DNA of 64,000 nucleotides from Mycobacterium sp. D16Q14 (lineage in GTDB: Bacteria; Actinomycetota; Actinomycetes; Mycobacteriales; Mycobacteriaceae), in assembly GCA_002013415.1 (NCBI GenBank), contig MAEX01000004.1:186001-250000 (forward strand), in the 5' to 3' direction. Positions 54,084 through 64,000 of this stretch are shown piece by piece. Within the stretch, counting starts at the first letter, position 1. The number at the start of each line of letters is the position of its first letter. Made by a program: the position numbers and the translations under genes. The notes below the pieces were generated by a model. That model was not told the origin of the DNA, searched no databases, and saw nothing but the letters and a program-made list of their open reading frames with translations.

Positions 54084-55234
54084 TGCGCCGAATCCTCTGC
54101 GTGGTACTCACGCTCGCGCTGCTTATCGGCGGGTGCGCGACGCGCTCGCGCATTACCGTCACAGATCTGGACGCGGAGACATCGGCCAGGCTCGACACCG
54201 CCATCAACGAGGTGTTATCGAGTGCATCGGTGCCCGGCGCCATCGTCGGGGTGTGGGGGCCCAAGGGCCGGTATGTGCGGGCATTTGGTGTCGCGAACAC
54301 TGCGACCCATGCGCCCATGCGCCCCGACTTCTATCACCGAATCGGCAGTGTGACAAAGACTTTTACGGCCACCGCAGTGCTGCAGCTTGTCGACGAGGGT
54401 AAACTGGGACTCGACGATCCGATTGCCAAGTATGTGGACCGGGTTCCGGGCGGAGACAAGATCACCCTGCGTGAGCTCGCCCGGATGCAGAGCGGACTGT
54501 TCAACTATTCGATGTCGCTGGCCTTCAACCGTGACCTGGAGGCCGATCCGAAGCGCCGCTACAGCACCCAACAACTGCTCGATTACGCCTTCACGCAGCC
54601 GCCGAACTTCCCACCGGGGCAGGGCTATGAATACAGCAACACCAATGCGGTACTGCTGGGGCAAGTCGTGGAGAAGGTTAGCGGACAGAAGTTGCCCGAG
54701 TTCGTGCGCGAGCACATTACCGAGCCACTCGGCTTGAGCCACACCAGCTTTCCGGACACCAATACCCTTCCCGATCCGCACGCGCAGGGTTACACGCAGC
54801 TGACGCCGACCGGGCCGCTTATCGATAGCACCGATTGGAGCCCGTCGTGGGCCTCATGGGCGGGTGCGATGATCTCGACGCTCGAAGATCTCAGGATCTG
54901 GGTGCCCGCGCTGGCGACCGGCAGGCTGCTTACACCGGCCACCCAGGAGCAGCGCCTGCAGGCCGTGGCGATGCCCCCAGTCCCTGACGATATCCGTTAT
55001 GGCTTGGGGATTTTCGACGCGCGAGGGTGGATCGGTCACAACGGCAGCATCCCCGGCTTTCAGACACTGGCCATCTACTCGCCGGCCGAGCAGACCACGG
55101 TGGTGGCGCTGCTCAACACCGATGTGGCCAAACAGCCCGCGCAGCCCAGCACGCTGTTCGGCACGGCGATCACCAAGGTGATCAGCCCGGAGCACGTCTT
55201 CCTGTTGGAGAACGCGATTCCGCAGCCACGCTGA
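54083..55234 (+). CDS. Serine beta-lactamase-fold hydrolase, lipoprotein
   Basis: 383 residues. The lipoprotein signal ends L-I-G-G-C18. The class C / DD-peptidase motifs are S89-V-T-K92 (S-x-x-K), Y-S-N (in YEYSNTNAVLL) and H-N-G replacing K-T-G, as in esterase/D-Ala peptidase-like members of COG1680. It should be an exported, membrane-anchored acyl-enzyme hydrolase acting on cell-wall peptides or esters rather than a classical beta-lactamase. It may be co-transcribed with the exonuclease gene, but the functional link is unclear. Confidence 0.88.
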   Translation: MRRILCVVLTLALLIGGCATRSRITVTDLDAETSARLDTAINEVLSSASVPGAIVGVWGPKGRYVRAFGVANTATHAPMRPDFYHRIGSVTKTFTATAVLQLVDEGKLGLDDPIAKYVDRVPGGDKITLRELARMQSGLFNYSMSLAFNRDLEADPKRRYSTQQLLDYAFTQPPNFPPGQGYEYSNTNAVLLGQVVEKVSGQKLPEFVREHITEPLGLSHTSFPDTNTLPDPHAQGYTQLTPTGPLIDSTDWSPSWASWAGAMISTLEDLRIWVPALATGRLLTPATQEQRLQAVAMPPVPDDIRYGLGIFDARGWIGHNGSIPGFQTLAIYSPAEQTTVVALLNTDVAKQPAQPSTLFGTAITKVISPEHVFLLENAIPQPR

Positions 55235-55241
55235 CTCGGAG

Positions 55242-55487
55242 TCAGGCGTAGGGCAGTAGCGCCATCTCGCGCGCGTTCTTGATCGCCGTGGCGACCTGGC
55301 GCTGCTGTTGCACGGTCAAACCGGTCACCCGGCGGGCGCGGATCTTGCCGCGCTCGGAGATGAACAGGCGCAGAGTGTTGGTGTCCTTGTAGTCGACCGA
55401 TGAAAGACCCAATTTGGCAAAGAGATTCGGCTTGGGCTTGGTATCGGCGACCTTGACCCGACGATTGCGAGGTGTCTTGGTGGCCAT
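55242..55487 (-). CDS. rpsR2: 30S ribosomal protein S18, zinc-independent paralogue
   Basis: 81 residues; the S18 core is clear ([26 protein letters not shown], then [20 protein letters not shown]). No cysteine is present, so this is the C- version that replaces the zinc-containing S18 during zinc shortage. It is the last gene of the rpmB2-rpmG2-rpsN2-rpsR2 unit; the ATG shares one base with the rpsN2 stop. GTG three bases earlier is an alternative start. Confidence 0.93.
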   Translation of the reverse strand: MATKTPRNRRVKVADTKPKPNLFAKLGLSSVDYKDTNTLRLFISERGKIRARRVTGLTVQQQRQVATAIKNAREMALLPYA

Positions 55488-55792
55488 CACCAGCTCGCTT
55501 TCCGGACGCCGGGCAGCGACCCGTCGTGCACGAGTGCACGGACCCGCACCCGGGACAGTCCGAACTTGCGCAGATAGCCGCGGGGCCGCCCGTCTACCGC
55601 ATCGCGATTACGCAGCCGTACCGCACTGGCATCGCGTGGCTGGCGGGCCAGCTCGGCCTGGGCGGCGAGACGCTGCTCCTGGCTGCTCGAGGGTTGGCGG
55701 ATAATCTCCTTGAGCTCCGCGCGTCGCTCGGCATAACGCTCGACGATGACGCGACGCTGCTCGTTCTTGGCGATCTTGGACTTCTTGGCCAT
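55487..55792 (-). CDS. rpsN2: 30S ribosomal protein S14, zinc-independent paralogue
   Basis: 101 residues starting [14 protein letters not shown]. It has the long S14 form (with the [17 protein letters not shown] insert) and the conserved end [14 protein letters not shown]. It has no CxxC pairs, unlike the short zinc-binding S14. The ribosome binding site GAGAGGAG lies inside the end of rpmG2. Transcribed from the Zur-type promoter upstream of rpmB2. Confidence 0.95.
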   Translation of the reverse strand: MAKKSKIAKNEQRRVIVERYAERRAELKEIIRQPSSSQEQRLAAQAELARQPRDASAVRLRNRDAVDGRPRGYLRKFGLSRVRVRALVHDGSLPGVRKASW

Positions 55793-55793
55793 C

Positions 55794-55958
55794 TCAGCGC
55801 TCCTCTCGGAAATCCACGTGCTTGCGCACAACGGGGTCGTACTTGCGCAGGACCATCCGGTCCGGATCGTTGCGCCGGTTCTTGCGGGTCACGTAGGTGT
55901 ATCCGGTGCCCGCCGTGGATTTCAGTTTCACGATGGGCCGGATCTCATTGCGCGCCAT
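55794..55958 (-). CDS. rpmG2: 50S ribosomal protein L33, zinc-independent paralogue
   Basis: 54 residues reading [19 protein letters not shown]..., with the L33 core [15 protein letters not shown] and the end [11 protein letters not shown]. There is no cysteine, so it does not bind zinc. The ATG shares one base with the rpmB2 stop and it lies one base before rpsN2. Confidence 0.95.
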   Translation of the reverse strand: MARNEIRPIVKLKSTAGTGYTYVTRKNRRNDPDRMVLRKYDPVVRKHVDFREER

Positions 55959-56194
55959 CAGAACTTCCGCCCTTGCGCGCGCAGCCGTGCCACCACGGCC
56001 TCGATGCCGTCGCGGTCGATCACCTTGATGCCCTTGGTGCTCACCCGGAGCTTGATGCGCCGGTCCTCCGAGGGCAGGTAATACGTCTTGAGCTGGATAT
56101 TGGGTGACCAGCGGCGACGGGTACGGCGGTGTGAATGCGATACCGCGTTACCGAAGCCCGGTGACCGTCCGGTCACCTCGCAATGCGCGGACAA
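55958..56194 (-). CDS. rpmB2: 50S ribosomal protein L28, zinc-independent paralogue
   Basis: 78 residues from a TTG start, reading (M)[20 protein letters not shown]..., with the L28 core [10 protein letters not shown] and [13 protein letters not shown] 56194 gives exactly the length of mycobacterial RpmB2 and has GGAGG 4 bases before. An ATG at 56209 would add MNGGP, which reads through the ribosome binding site, so I prefer the TTG. It is the first gene of the C- operon, about 25 bases from a Zur-type palindrome. Confidence 0.9.
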   Translation of the reverse strand: MSAHCEVTGRSPGFGNAVSHSHRRTRRRWSPNIQLKTYYLPSEDRRIKLRVSTKGIKVIDRDGIEAVVARLRAQGRKF

Positions 56195-56217
56195 CGGACC
56201 TCCATTCATACCCATTT

Positions 56218-56295
56218 GATAATGGGAATCGTTTTCGACAAGTGCTGATCCGGACTGTACCGTGAAGCGCGTAGTAATGAAAATCGTTTCCAATA
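56218..56295. promoter_or_regulatory. Two Zur-type palindromes between the C- ribosomal operon and mrf-like gene
   Basis: Box 1 (56218-56240) has the core GGGAATCGTTTTC and faces rpmB2. Box 2 (56275-56295, TAATGAAAATCGTTTCCAATA) has near-symmetric TGAAAA...TTTCCA arms and lies 21 bases before the mrf-like start. Both match the AATGAAAATNATTTTCATT-like Zur sites of mycobacteria. They would repress both divergent units when zinc is plentiful. Confidence 0.75.
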
Positions 56296-56315
56296 GGTCG
56301 CAAGAGGGAGAAGTC

Positions 56316-57508
56316 ATGCGCACGCCGGTGCTACTCGTATCCGGACAGACCGATACCGACGCGGTCGTGGATGTCTTGGCGCGCGACCCGGGAACTGTCG
56401 TGGTCACGCACCGGTTTGACGGGCACATCGTCAAGCGGTCCGTCGTATCCGGTGGAGTCCGGGACCCCCAAGTGACCGTTCTGGAACTGGCCCACGGCTG
56501 TGTTTCCTGCACCGTCCGTGACGATCTGCTCGTGCTGCTACGCACGCTGCATCGCCGGGAAGACGTGGGACGGATCGTCCTGCATCTGGAGCCATGGCTG
56601 GAAGCCGATCCGATCTGTTGGGCGATCAAGACGGTGCCCGTTCGCATGGGACCGGGATACGTCGATGGACCGGCGGCGCGTGATGTGGAAATCGCGGGGG
56701 TGGTCTCATGCGTCGATACCGCGAACTGGCTGGAGCAGGCCCTCGGGGACGACGAGCTCGACGACGGCCGGACGGTGGCCCAGGTGGTGATCGGTCAGGC
56801 CGAGTTCGCCGACGTCCTGGTGGTACGCAATCCCGAATCTGAGGTACTTTCGGTGCTGCGGCGCTTGGCGCCGCGCGCACGCATCACCGCCCGCATCGGC
56901 CGAGTCGAACAAGCCCTCGATCATCTGGAGGACGATGCGCGGTGTGGTCGGGCGGACGACCCACATGGCGCGCTGCTCGCGGGACAGCCCTCCCTGGCCG
57001 TTGACGGCCGGATCGCGCTGGTGGAGTTCAATGCGCGCAGGCCATTTCACCCGGAGCGGCTGCATGCGGCGATCGACCTACTGCTCGACGGCGTGATCCG
57101 TACCCGGGGCCGGTTGTGGCTGGCAACTCAGGATCGGCAGGCGATGTGGCTGGAGTCCGCCGGTGGTGGGCTCAGGGTATCGGCGGCCGGGAAGTGGCTA
57201 GCGGCAATGGATTCGGCAGAGGTACGGCAGGCCGATCTGGAGCGGAGGGCATTCGCCGACCTCATGTGGGATTACCGGTTTGGGGACCGGCATACCGCGA
57301 TGACGGTGCTGGTATGCGGCGCCGAGAGCGCCGAGGTGCTGGACGCCCTGCGCGGCGCCTTGCTCACCGATGACGAAATGGCAAGCCCCGCAAGCTGGGA
57401 AGAGTTCAGCGATCCGTTTGGCGATTGGCATGAAGACCCGTGCGAGCACGTGTCCGAGCTTGACAATTTCCTCTCCTACGGCGAATACAACACAGAAGGG
57501 AACCACTG

Positions 57509-57509
<1 letters not shown>
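56316..57509 (+). CDS. mrf: Mrf-like protein (degenerate COG0523; Mpy recruitment factor candidate)
   Basis: 397 residues. It has the COG0523/YciC fold: a V-L-L-V-S-G start, the metal motif region G-C62-V-S-C65-T-V-R-D-D-L, and the C-terminal CobW-like part with [11 protein letters not shown] and W-L-A-T. The Walker A P-loop (G-x4-G-K-T) is lost, reading S-G-Q-T-D-T-D-A, and the G-C-x-C-C motif is reduced to C-V-S-C. So GTPase activity is doubtful. In M. smegmatis the protein in this position, between C- ribosomal genes, is Mrf, which recruits the hibernation factor Mpy to C- ribosomes under zinc starvation. The start [10 protein letters not shown] follows GAGGGAG. Confidence 0.82.
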
Positions 57510-59652
<2,143 letters not shown>

Positions 59653-59668
<16 letters not shown>

Positions 59669-59694
59669 CGTCGGAGGAGGAGCGCCCGCTGCAT
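59653..59694 (-). CDS. leuL: LeuA leader peptide, 13 residues
   Basis: A short reading frame, MQRALLLRRRDRV then TGA, with three consecutive CTC leucine codons at positions 5-7. It lies in the 5' region of the leuA message, 72 bases before the leuA start. The -10-like hexamer TAGAGT lies 7 bases before the ATG, so translation of the leader is probably leaderless. The stop falls inside the hairpin that ends the leader. This is the arrangement of an attenuator sensing charged tRNA-Leu; such leuA leaders have been proposed for other actinobacteria. Confidence 0.8.
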
Positions 59695-59701
59695 AGACGG
59701 G

Positions 59702-59707
59702 ACTCTA
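59702..59707 (-). promoter_or_regulatory. -10 element of the leuA leader promoter
   Basis: TAGAGT on the minus strand, ending 7 bases before the leader ATG, so transcription should start at or next to that A. No good -35 hexamer is seen, which is common for mycobacterial promoters. Confidence 0.55.
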
Positions 59708-59748
59708 CCAGCCGCGCGAACCGCGATCATCTGGCACGATCGCTGAGC

Positions 59749-60807
59749 ATGTGGGTACGGAGGGGGATGGCTGCGCTGGCGATTCTGCTGATGGCCACCG
59801 GCTGCACGCGCATCGTTACCGGGCAGGCGCGGGGAGGCGAACCGGCGCCCGGGGCCGACTCATTCTTTCGGGGTGATCAGCCGGACTACGGCCAGAAGCT
59901 CACTGCTCAGGAGAAGACGACGCTTACTTATGCGCGAGCGCTGCGGCGCGTGGACCCCTGCGGTTTCGCGGCCAACCTGAAGGAGTACGGAGACCCGGGA
60001 CAGGTCGTCGGCGACTTTCAGATCTGTTATGCCAGCGTGAAGGTCACCGGCGATCCCAGCCTCACCGAGGTGTCCTACGAGTACTCCATGCAGGACAAGC
60101 GCGATACCTCCGTGGCGTTCCAGGTGGGTTCTGTCCCGGTCTACGACACCGGATCAGAGTGTGAGTATGAGGTCCCTCTCGGCCTGGAACGGCTACCGGG
60201 AGCGCCCGCGAGTCCCACGCTGCAGGCCGTGTTGACGGTCAGCGCGTACCTCTATGGGTCGGACGAGTACTCGGACCCGGACTGCCGACTGGCCAAGCAA
60301 TTGGTGACAGCGATCGCCAAGGGCCTTCCCTCGGGATTGCCGCCGCGTTCCGCGCTCAGTGCGTATCCGATCAAACTCGCCGAACGTGATCCCTGCGAGA
60401 TCCTTGGGGAGTACCCGGGCAGGGCGCGCAAGGTGTCCGTCGACCTGCTGGGCGATCCCTTCGGCTGTGACTTCACGCTCGCGGATTCCGATATCGACTA
60501 CTCCGTCGAACTCACCAGCAGTGTCGACGACTTTCCCGATGAATACGTCGAATCGCACCGTGACGGCGTGACGTACTTCCACAACGAGGACACGAGCACC
60601 CCGACGGGATGTCACGCCCTGGCATTGGTGGGAGATCCGTTGTATCCCAAGGACGTCGGCGGCGGAGCGATGAATACCGATGATGCCGAGGCGTATTCCC
60701 CGGCGGTCGTGGCGAGTGGCTTCACCCGGCAGGGACGATCGAATTGTGGGCAGATGCGGGAGATCCTGGACAAGGCGGTGCGGCTATTCGCGAACTCCGC
60801 TCGGTAG
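59749..60807 (+). CDS. DUF3558 lipoprotein
   Basis: 352 residues. The signal peptide has MWVRRGMAALAILLMATGC with lipobox A-T-G-C19. The mature domain has the DUF3558 pattern of paired cysteines around conserved D-P-C (R-V-D-P-C-G-F, R-D-P-C-E-I-L-G-E-Y-P) and a repeated arrangement of two similar halves. It is surface-exposed or periplasmic and of unknown function. It is divergent from leuA; MAALAIL at 59767 is an alternative start. It overlaps its paralogue downstream. Confidence 0.85.
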   Translation: MWVRRGMAALAILLMATGCTRIVTGQARGGEPAPGADSFFRGDQPDYGQKLTAQEKTTLTYARALRRVDPCGFAANLKEYGDPGQVVGDFQICYASVKVTGDPSLTEVSYEYSMQDKRDTSVAFQVGSVPVYDTGSECEYEVPLGLERLPGAPASPTLQAVLTVSAYLYGSDEYSDPDCRLAKQLVTAIAKGLPSGLPPRSALSAYPIKLAERDPCEILGEYPGRARKVSVDLLGDPFGCDFTLADSDIDYSVELTSSVDDFPDEYVESHRDGVTYFHNEDTSTPTGCHALALVGDPLYPKDVGGGAMNTDDAEAYSPAVVASGFTRQGRSNCGQMREILDKAVRLFANSAR

Positions 60808-61829
60808 CAGTGCTTTTCGTCACCATGCTGGCGATCGCGGGATGTACGAATATCGTGTCCGGTACCGCGACCGGAAAGCTGCCCGCGCCCACTGGCCAGA
60901 CCCTGTTCGCCGATGCTGTGCCCACATATGGTCAAACCTTCACTCAGAACCAGACCACGCTGCTGGCCTACCTACGGGCGCTGCGACGGGTAGATCCGTG
61001 TGGCCTTTTGTTGGTACTCAAGGATATTGGTGCTCCCGAATACGTTTCAGGAGACATAGGTGGTTGCTTCGGCTCCATCAAGGTGACGGGTACGGCGAAC
61101 CCGTCGAGTATTGGCCTGTCGCTGATGTTGGGCGACTATTCCGGTGAGAAGCCCGAATTCACGATCGGCGGAGCGCCCGTGTTTCACACCGCGGGCACCT
61201 GCCTGTATGAGTTTCCGATCGCATTGGACAAGCTCCCGGATGCTCCGCGGTTGAAGGGGGCCAAAGTGCCAGCTTTGCGCGTCGTGGTCGTCGACGGATC
61301 ACGGAGCGCACTGGCGCCGAATTGTAAAATGGCACAACCAGTTATTGGGCTATTAGCCAAGCTGAGCCCGGCCGATATGCCCGTGCGTGATGCGCTGAGC
61401 GCGTACCCGATCAAGATTGCTGAACGTGATCCGTGTGAGATTCTCGGCGAGTATCCGGGCAAGGCGGACGACCTGAGGCCATCACTTTTCGGTGATCCGT
61501 TCTCATGCCGATTCTCGTTGCAAGACAGCGATACTCAATTCGAGTTGTCTATCAGGACCGGTATCGATGCGCCGTCAAGGCTGCGGGAAGACGTCCGCGA
61601 CGGTATCGAGTATTTTCACGGACAGGACGGCAGCATGTGTACCAGCATGGTGCGTCTGGGCAAGCCGCTCTATGCCCGTGAGGTTCCGGGCGGTGCCATG
61701 CAGGAGAGCAGCACCCCGGAGCGCATTTTCGTCGAGGTGCTCAGCTTCTCGCTGAAGAACGCTGATTGTGCATCAACCCGGGCGATGATCGACAAAGCGG
61801 TACGGATCTTCCGCGGTTCGTTCGACTGA
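60744..61829 (+). CDS. DUF3558 lipoprotein, tandem paralogue
   Basis: Shares with its neighbour the elements Y-G-Q, L-R-A-L-R-R-V-D-P-C-G, A-L-S-A-Y-P-I-K-x-A-E-R-D-P-C-E-I-L-G-E-Y-P-G and the end D-K-A-V-R. The lipobox A-I-A-G-C is clear. The start is uncertain. ATG 60744 gives 361 residues with R-E-L-R in front of the hydrophobic core, but overlaps the upstream gene by 64 bases. GTG 60810 gives 339 residues with a short signal lacking positive charge. I keep the longer form because the signal peptide is better. Function unknown. Confidence 0.8.
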   Translation: MWADAGDPGQGGAAIRELRSVAVLFVTMLAIAGCTNIVSGTATGKLPAPTGQTLFADAVPTYGQTFTQNQTTLLAYLRALRRVDPCGLLLVLKDIGAPEYVSGDIGGCFGSIKVTGTANPSSIGLSLMLGDYSGEKPEFTIGGAPVFHTAGTCLYEFPIALDKLPDAPRLKGAKVPALRVVVVDGSRSALAPNCKMAQPVIGLLAKLSPADMPVRDALSAYPIKIAERDPCEILGEYPGKADDLRPSLFGDPFSCRFSLQDSDTQFELSIRTGIDAPSRLREDVRDGIEYFHGQDGSMCTSMVRLGKPLYAREVPGGAMQESSTPERIFVEVLSFSLKNADCASTRAMIDKAVRIFRGSFD

Positions 61830-61864
61830 CGCGCGAGCCGGGACACACTGGCGGAACCCCCGAG

Positions 61865-62467
61865 CTAGCTGACCAAGCCGTTGCCCCAGCGCTCGGTAAA
61901 GGCGATATCGCTGAGCGCTGGCCGCTGCCGGGGGGCATGATCGCGTTCGAGGGTCGATTCGTCGGCCTGGGCGTAGTCATCGAGAACGTCCCCGATCGCG
62001 ACGACGGCGATGGGCCGCACGTTCTCGGGGATGTTGAACACAGCAGACGTCTCCTCCACCCGGAAACCGGCCATCGGATGGGTGTGCAGACCATGGGAGC
62101 GCGCCTCCACACCCAGCTGGGCGATGGCCAGCCCGGCATCGACTGCCGCATACACCGCGGTGTTGTCGTCATCACCCAGGTCGGTGCTCACCAGGACGAG
62201 CGCCGCCGCAACTTTTGCGTAAGAGTTTCCCCGATTGAGCAGCTCACTCAGCGCTTCGTGGGTGGCGTCGCCGCGCAGACCCGCGATGTACCTGACAGGG
62301 AAGCGCTTACCCCAGCTGGCAGCCCAGCGACCCGCTTCGAGCAGGGCTGTCAGGGTCTCGGGAGCCAGGCTTGCGCCGGGATCGAAATGCCGCGGACTCC
62401 AGCGCGAGGCGATCAGCGGCTGGATAGGAACCGAGGTGATGGCGGTACGTTCGGTCGGGTTGCCCAT
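61865..62467 (-). CDS. Nitroreductase-family FMN protein
   Basis: 200 residues from MGNPTERTAI. It has the nitroreductase pattern R-W-S-P-R-H-F-D-P near residue 20 (FMN phosphate contact), then L-T-A-L-L-E-A-G-R-W-A-A-S, a central A-V-D-A-G-L-A-I-A-Q-L-G, and V-A-I-G-D near the end. It should reduce nitro, quinone or enone compounds with NAD(P)H. The longer open frame upstream is antisense to ask and not used. It stands alone between the convergent DUF3558 gene and the divergent ask gene (85 bases). Confidence 0.87.
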   Translation of the reverse strand: MGNPTERTAITSVPIQPLIASRWSPRHFDPGASLAPETLTALLEAGRWAASWGKRFPVRYIAGLRGDATHEALSELLNRGNSYAKVAAALVLVSTDLGDDDNTAVYAAVDAGLAIAQLGVEARSHGLHTHPMAGFRVEETSAVFNIPENVRPIAVVAIGDVLDDYAQADESTLERDHAPRQRPALSDIAFTERWGNGLVS

Positions 62468-62552
62468 ACGGGCCAGGTTATCGAGTTGTCGTAACCCCTT
62501 ATCCTGATGACTGGATCTCCCCGACCCTGGCCGAACAGCAGGAAGGTATGCC

Positions 62553-64000
<1,448 letters not shown>

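Noticed and set aside
54083..55234. Classical beta-lactamase
   Set aside because: The third motif is H-N-G rather than K-T-G and the overall layout is that of COG1680 esterase/peptidase-like proteins.

Overview
The window is a high-GC actinobacterial chromosome segment that reads as a rapidly growing mycobacterium, most likely of the Mycobacteroides abscessus/chelonae group. Three things support this. Long blocks carry the neighbours known from the M. tuberculosis chromosome: ligC/primC-like, aspB, dnaZX, a cyclopropane-synthase/FAD-oxidase pair, ami1, ybaB, recR, murT/gatD, the dnaQ-like exonuclease, leuA and ask/asd. There is a 13E12-type HNH gene with a mycobacterial LexA box. There is also the mycobacterial zinc-independent (C-) ribosomal protein locus. 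The species call comes from gene content and recall only; no database was searched.

Layout. 1-12.9 kb: tRNA modification (tgt, gluQ), a P450, a fused ABC binding-protein/permease, the divergent LigC/Prim-PolC repair pair, a GT87 mannosyltransferase-like protein, tRNA-Ser(GGA), an MFS exporter and a quinone reductase. 13.0-30.2 kb: a two-operon specialised-metabolite cluster. 30.2-37.3 kb: an SOS-linked HNH gene, SRP RNA, aspB, three tandem lipoproteins and dnaZX. 37.2-45.0 kb: lipid-modifying enzymes, then a TetR/kinase/enolase-like operon divergent from a flavin monooxygenase/enoyl-CoA hydratase operon. 45.0-49.4 kb: cell-wall and recombination genes (ami1, ybaB, recR, gatD, murT). 49.4-53.1 kb: a PadR-like and a MarR-like regulator and a kinase/acyl-CoA dehydrogenase pair. 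53.1-57.8 kb: an exonuclease, a serine hydrolase and the Zur-type C- ribosomal locus with an Mrf-like protein. 57.7-64 kb: leuA with a leucine-rich leader peptide, two DUF3558 lipoproteins, a nitroreductase and ask-asd (asd cut by the window edge).

The most interesting system is the 13.0-30.2 kb cluster. Its right half has PhzC-, PhzE- and PhzD-like enzymes and a DhbA-like dehydrogenase, so it should make 3-hydroxyanthranilate. It has no phzF, phzA/B or phzG, so it cannot be a normal phenazine pathway. Its left half has a 646-residue FAD/NAD(P)-binding protein overlapping a class II fumarase-type lyase. That is the gene pair expected for the aspartate-nitrosuccinate route to nitrous acid (CreE/CreD type). 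An AMP-forming ligase (CreM/diazotase family architecture) and a flavin hydroxylase sit next to them. Together they predict an ortho-diazo (diazoquinone-like) product built from 3-hydroxyanthranilate and enzymatic nitrite. A GAF/PucR regulator and an IS701-like transposase that has lost catalytic acids sit between the two operons, and a repeated TGACGGA element lies upstream of both.

Other regulatory finds are a 13-residue leucine leader peptide with a hairpin before leuA, a perfect LexA box over the start codon of the 13E12 gene, two Zur-type palindromes, and perfect palindromes in front of the TetR and PadR genes.
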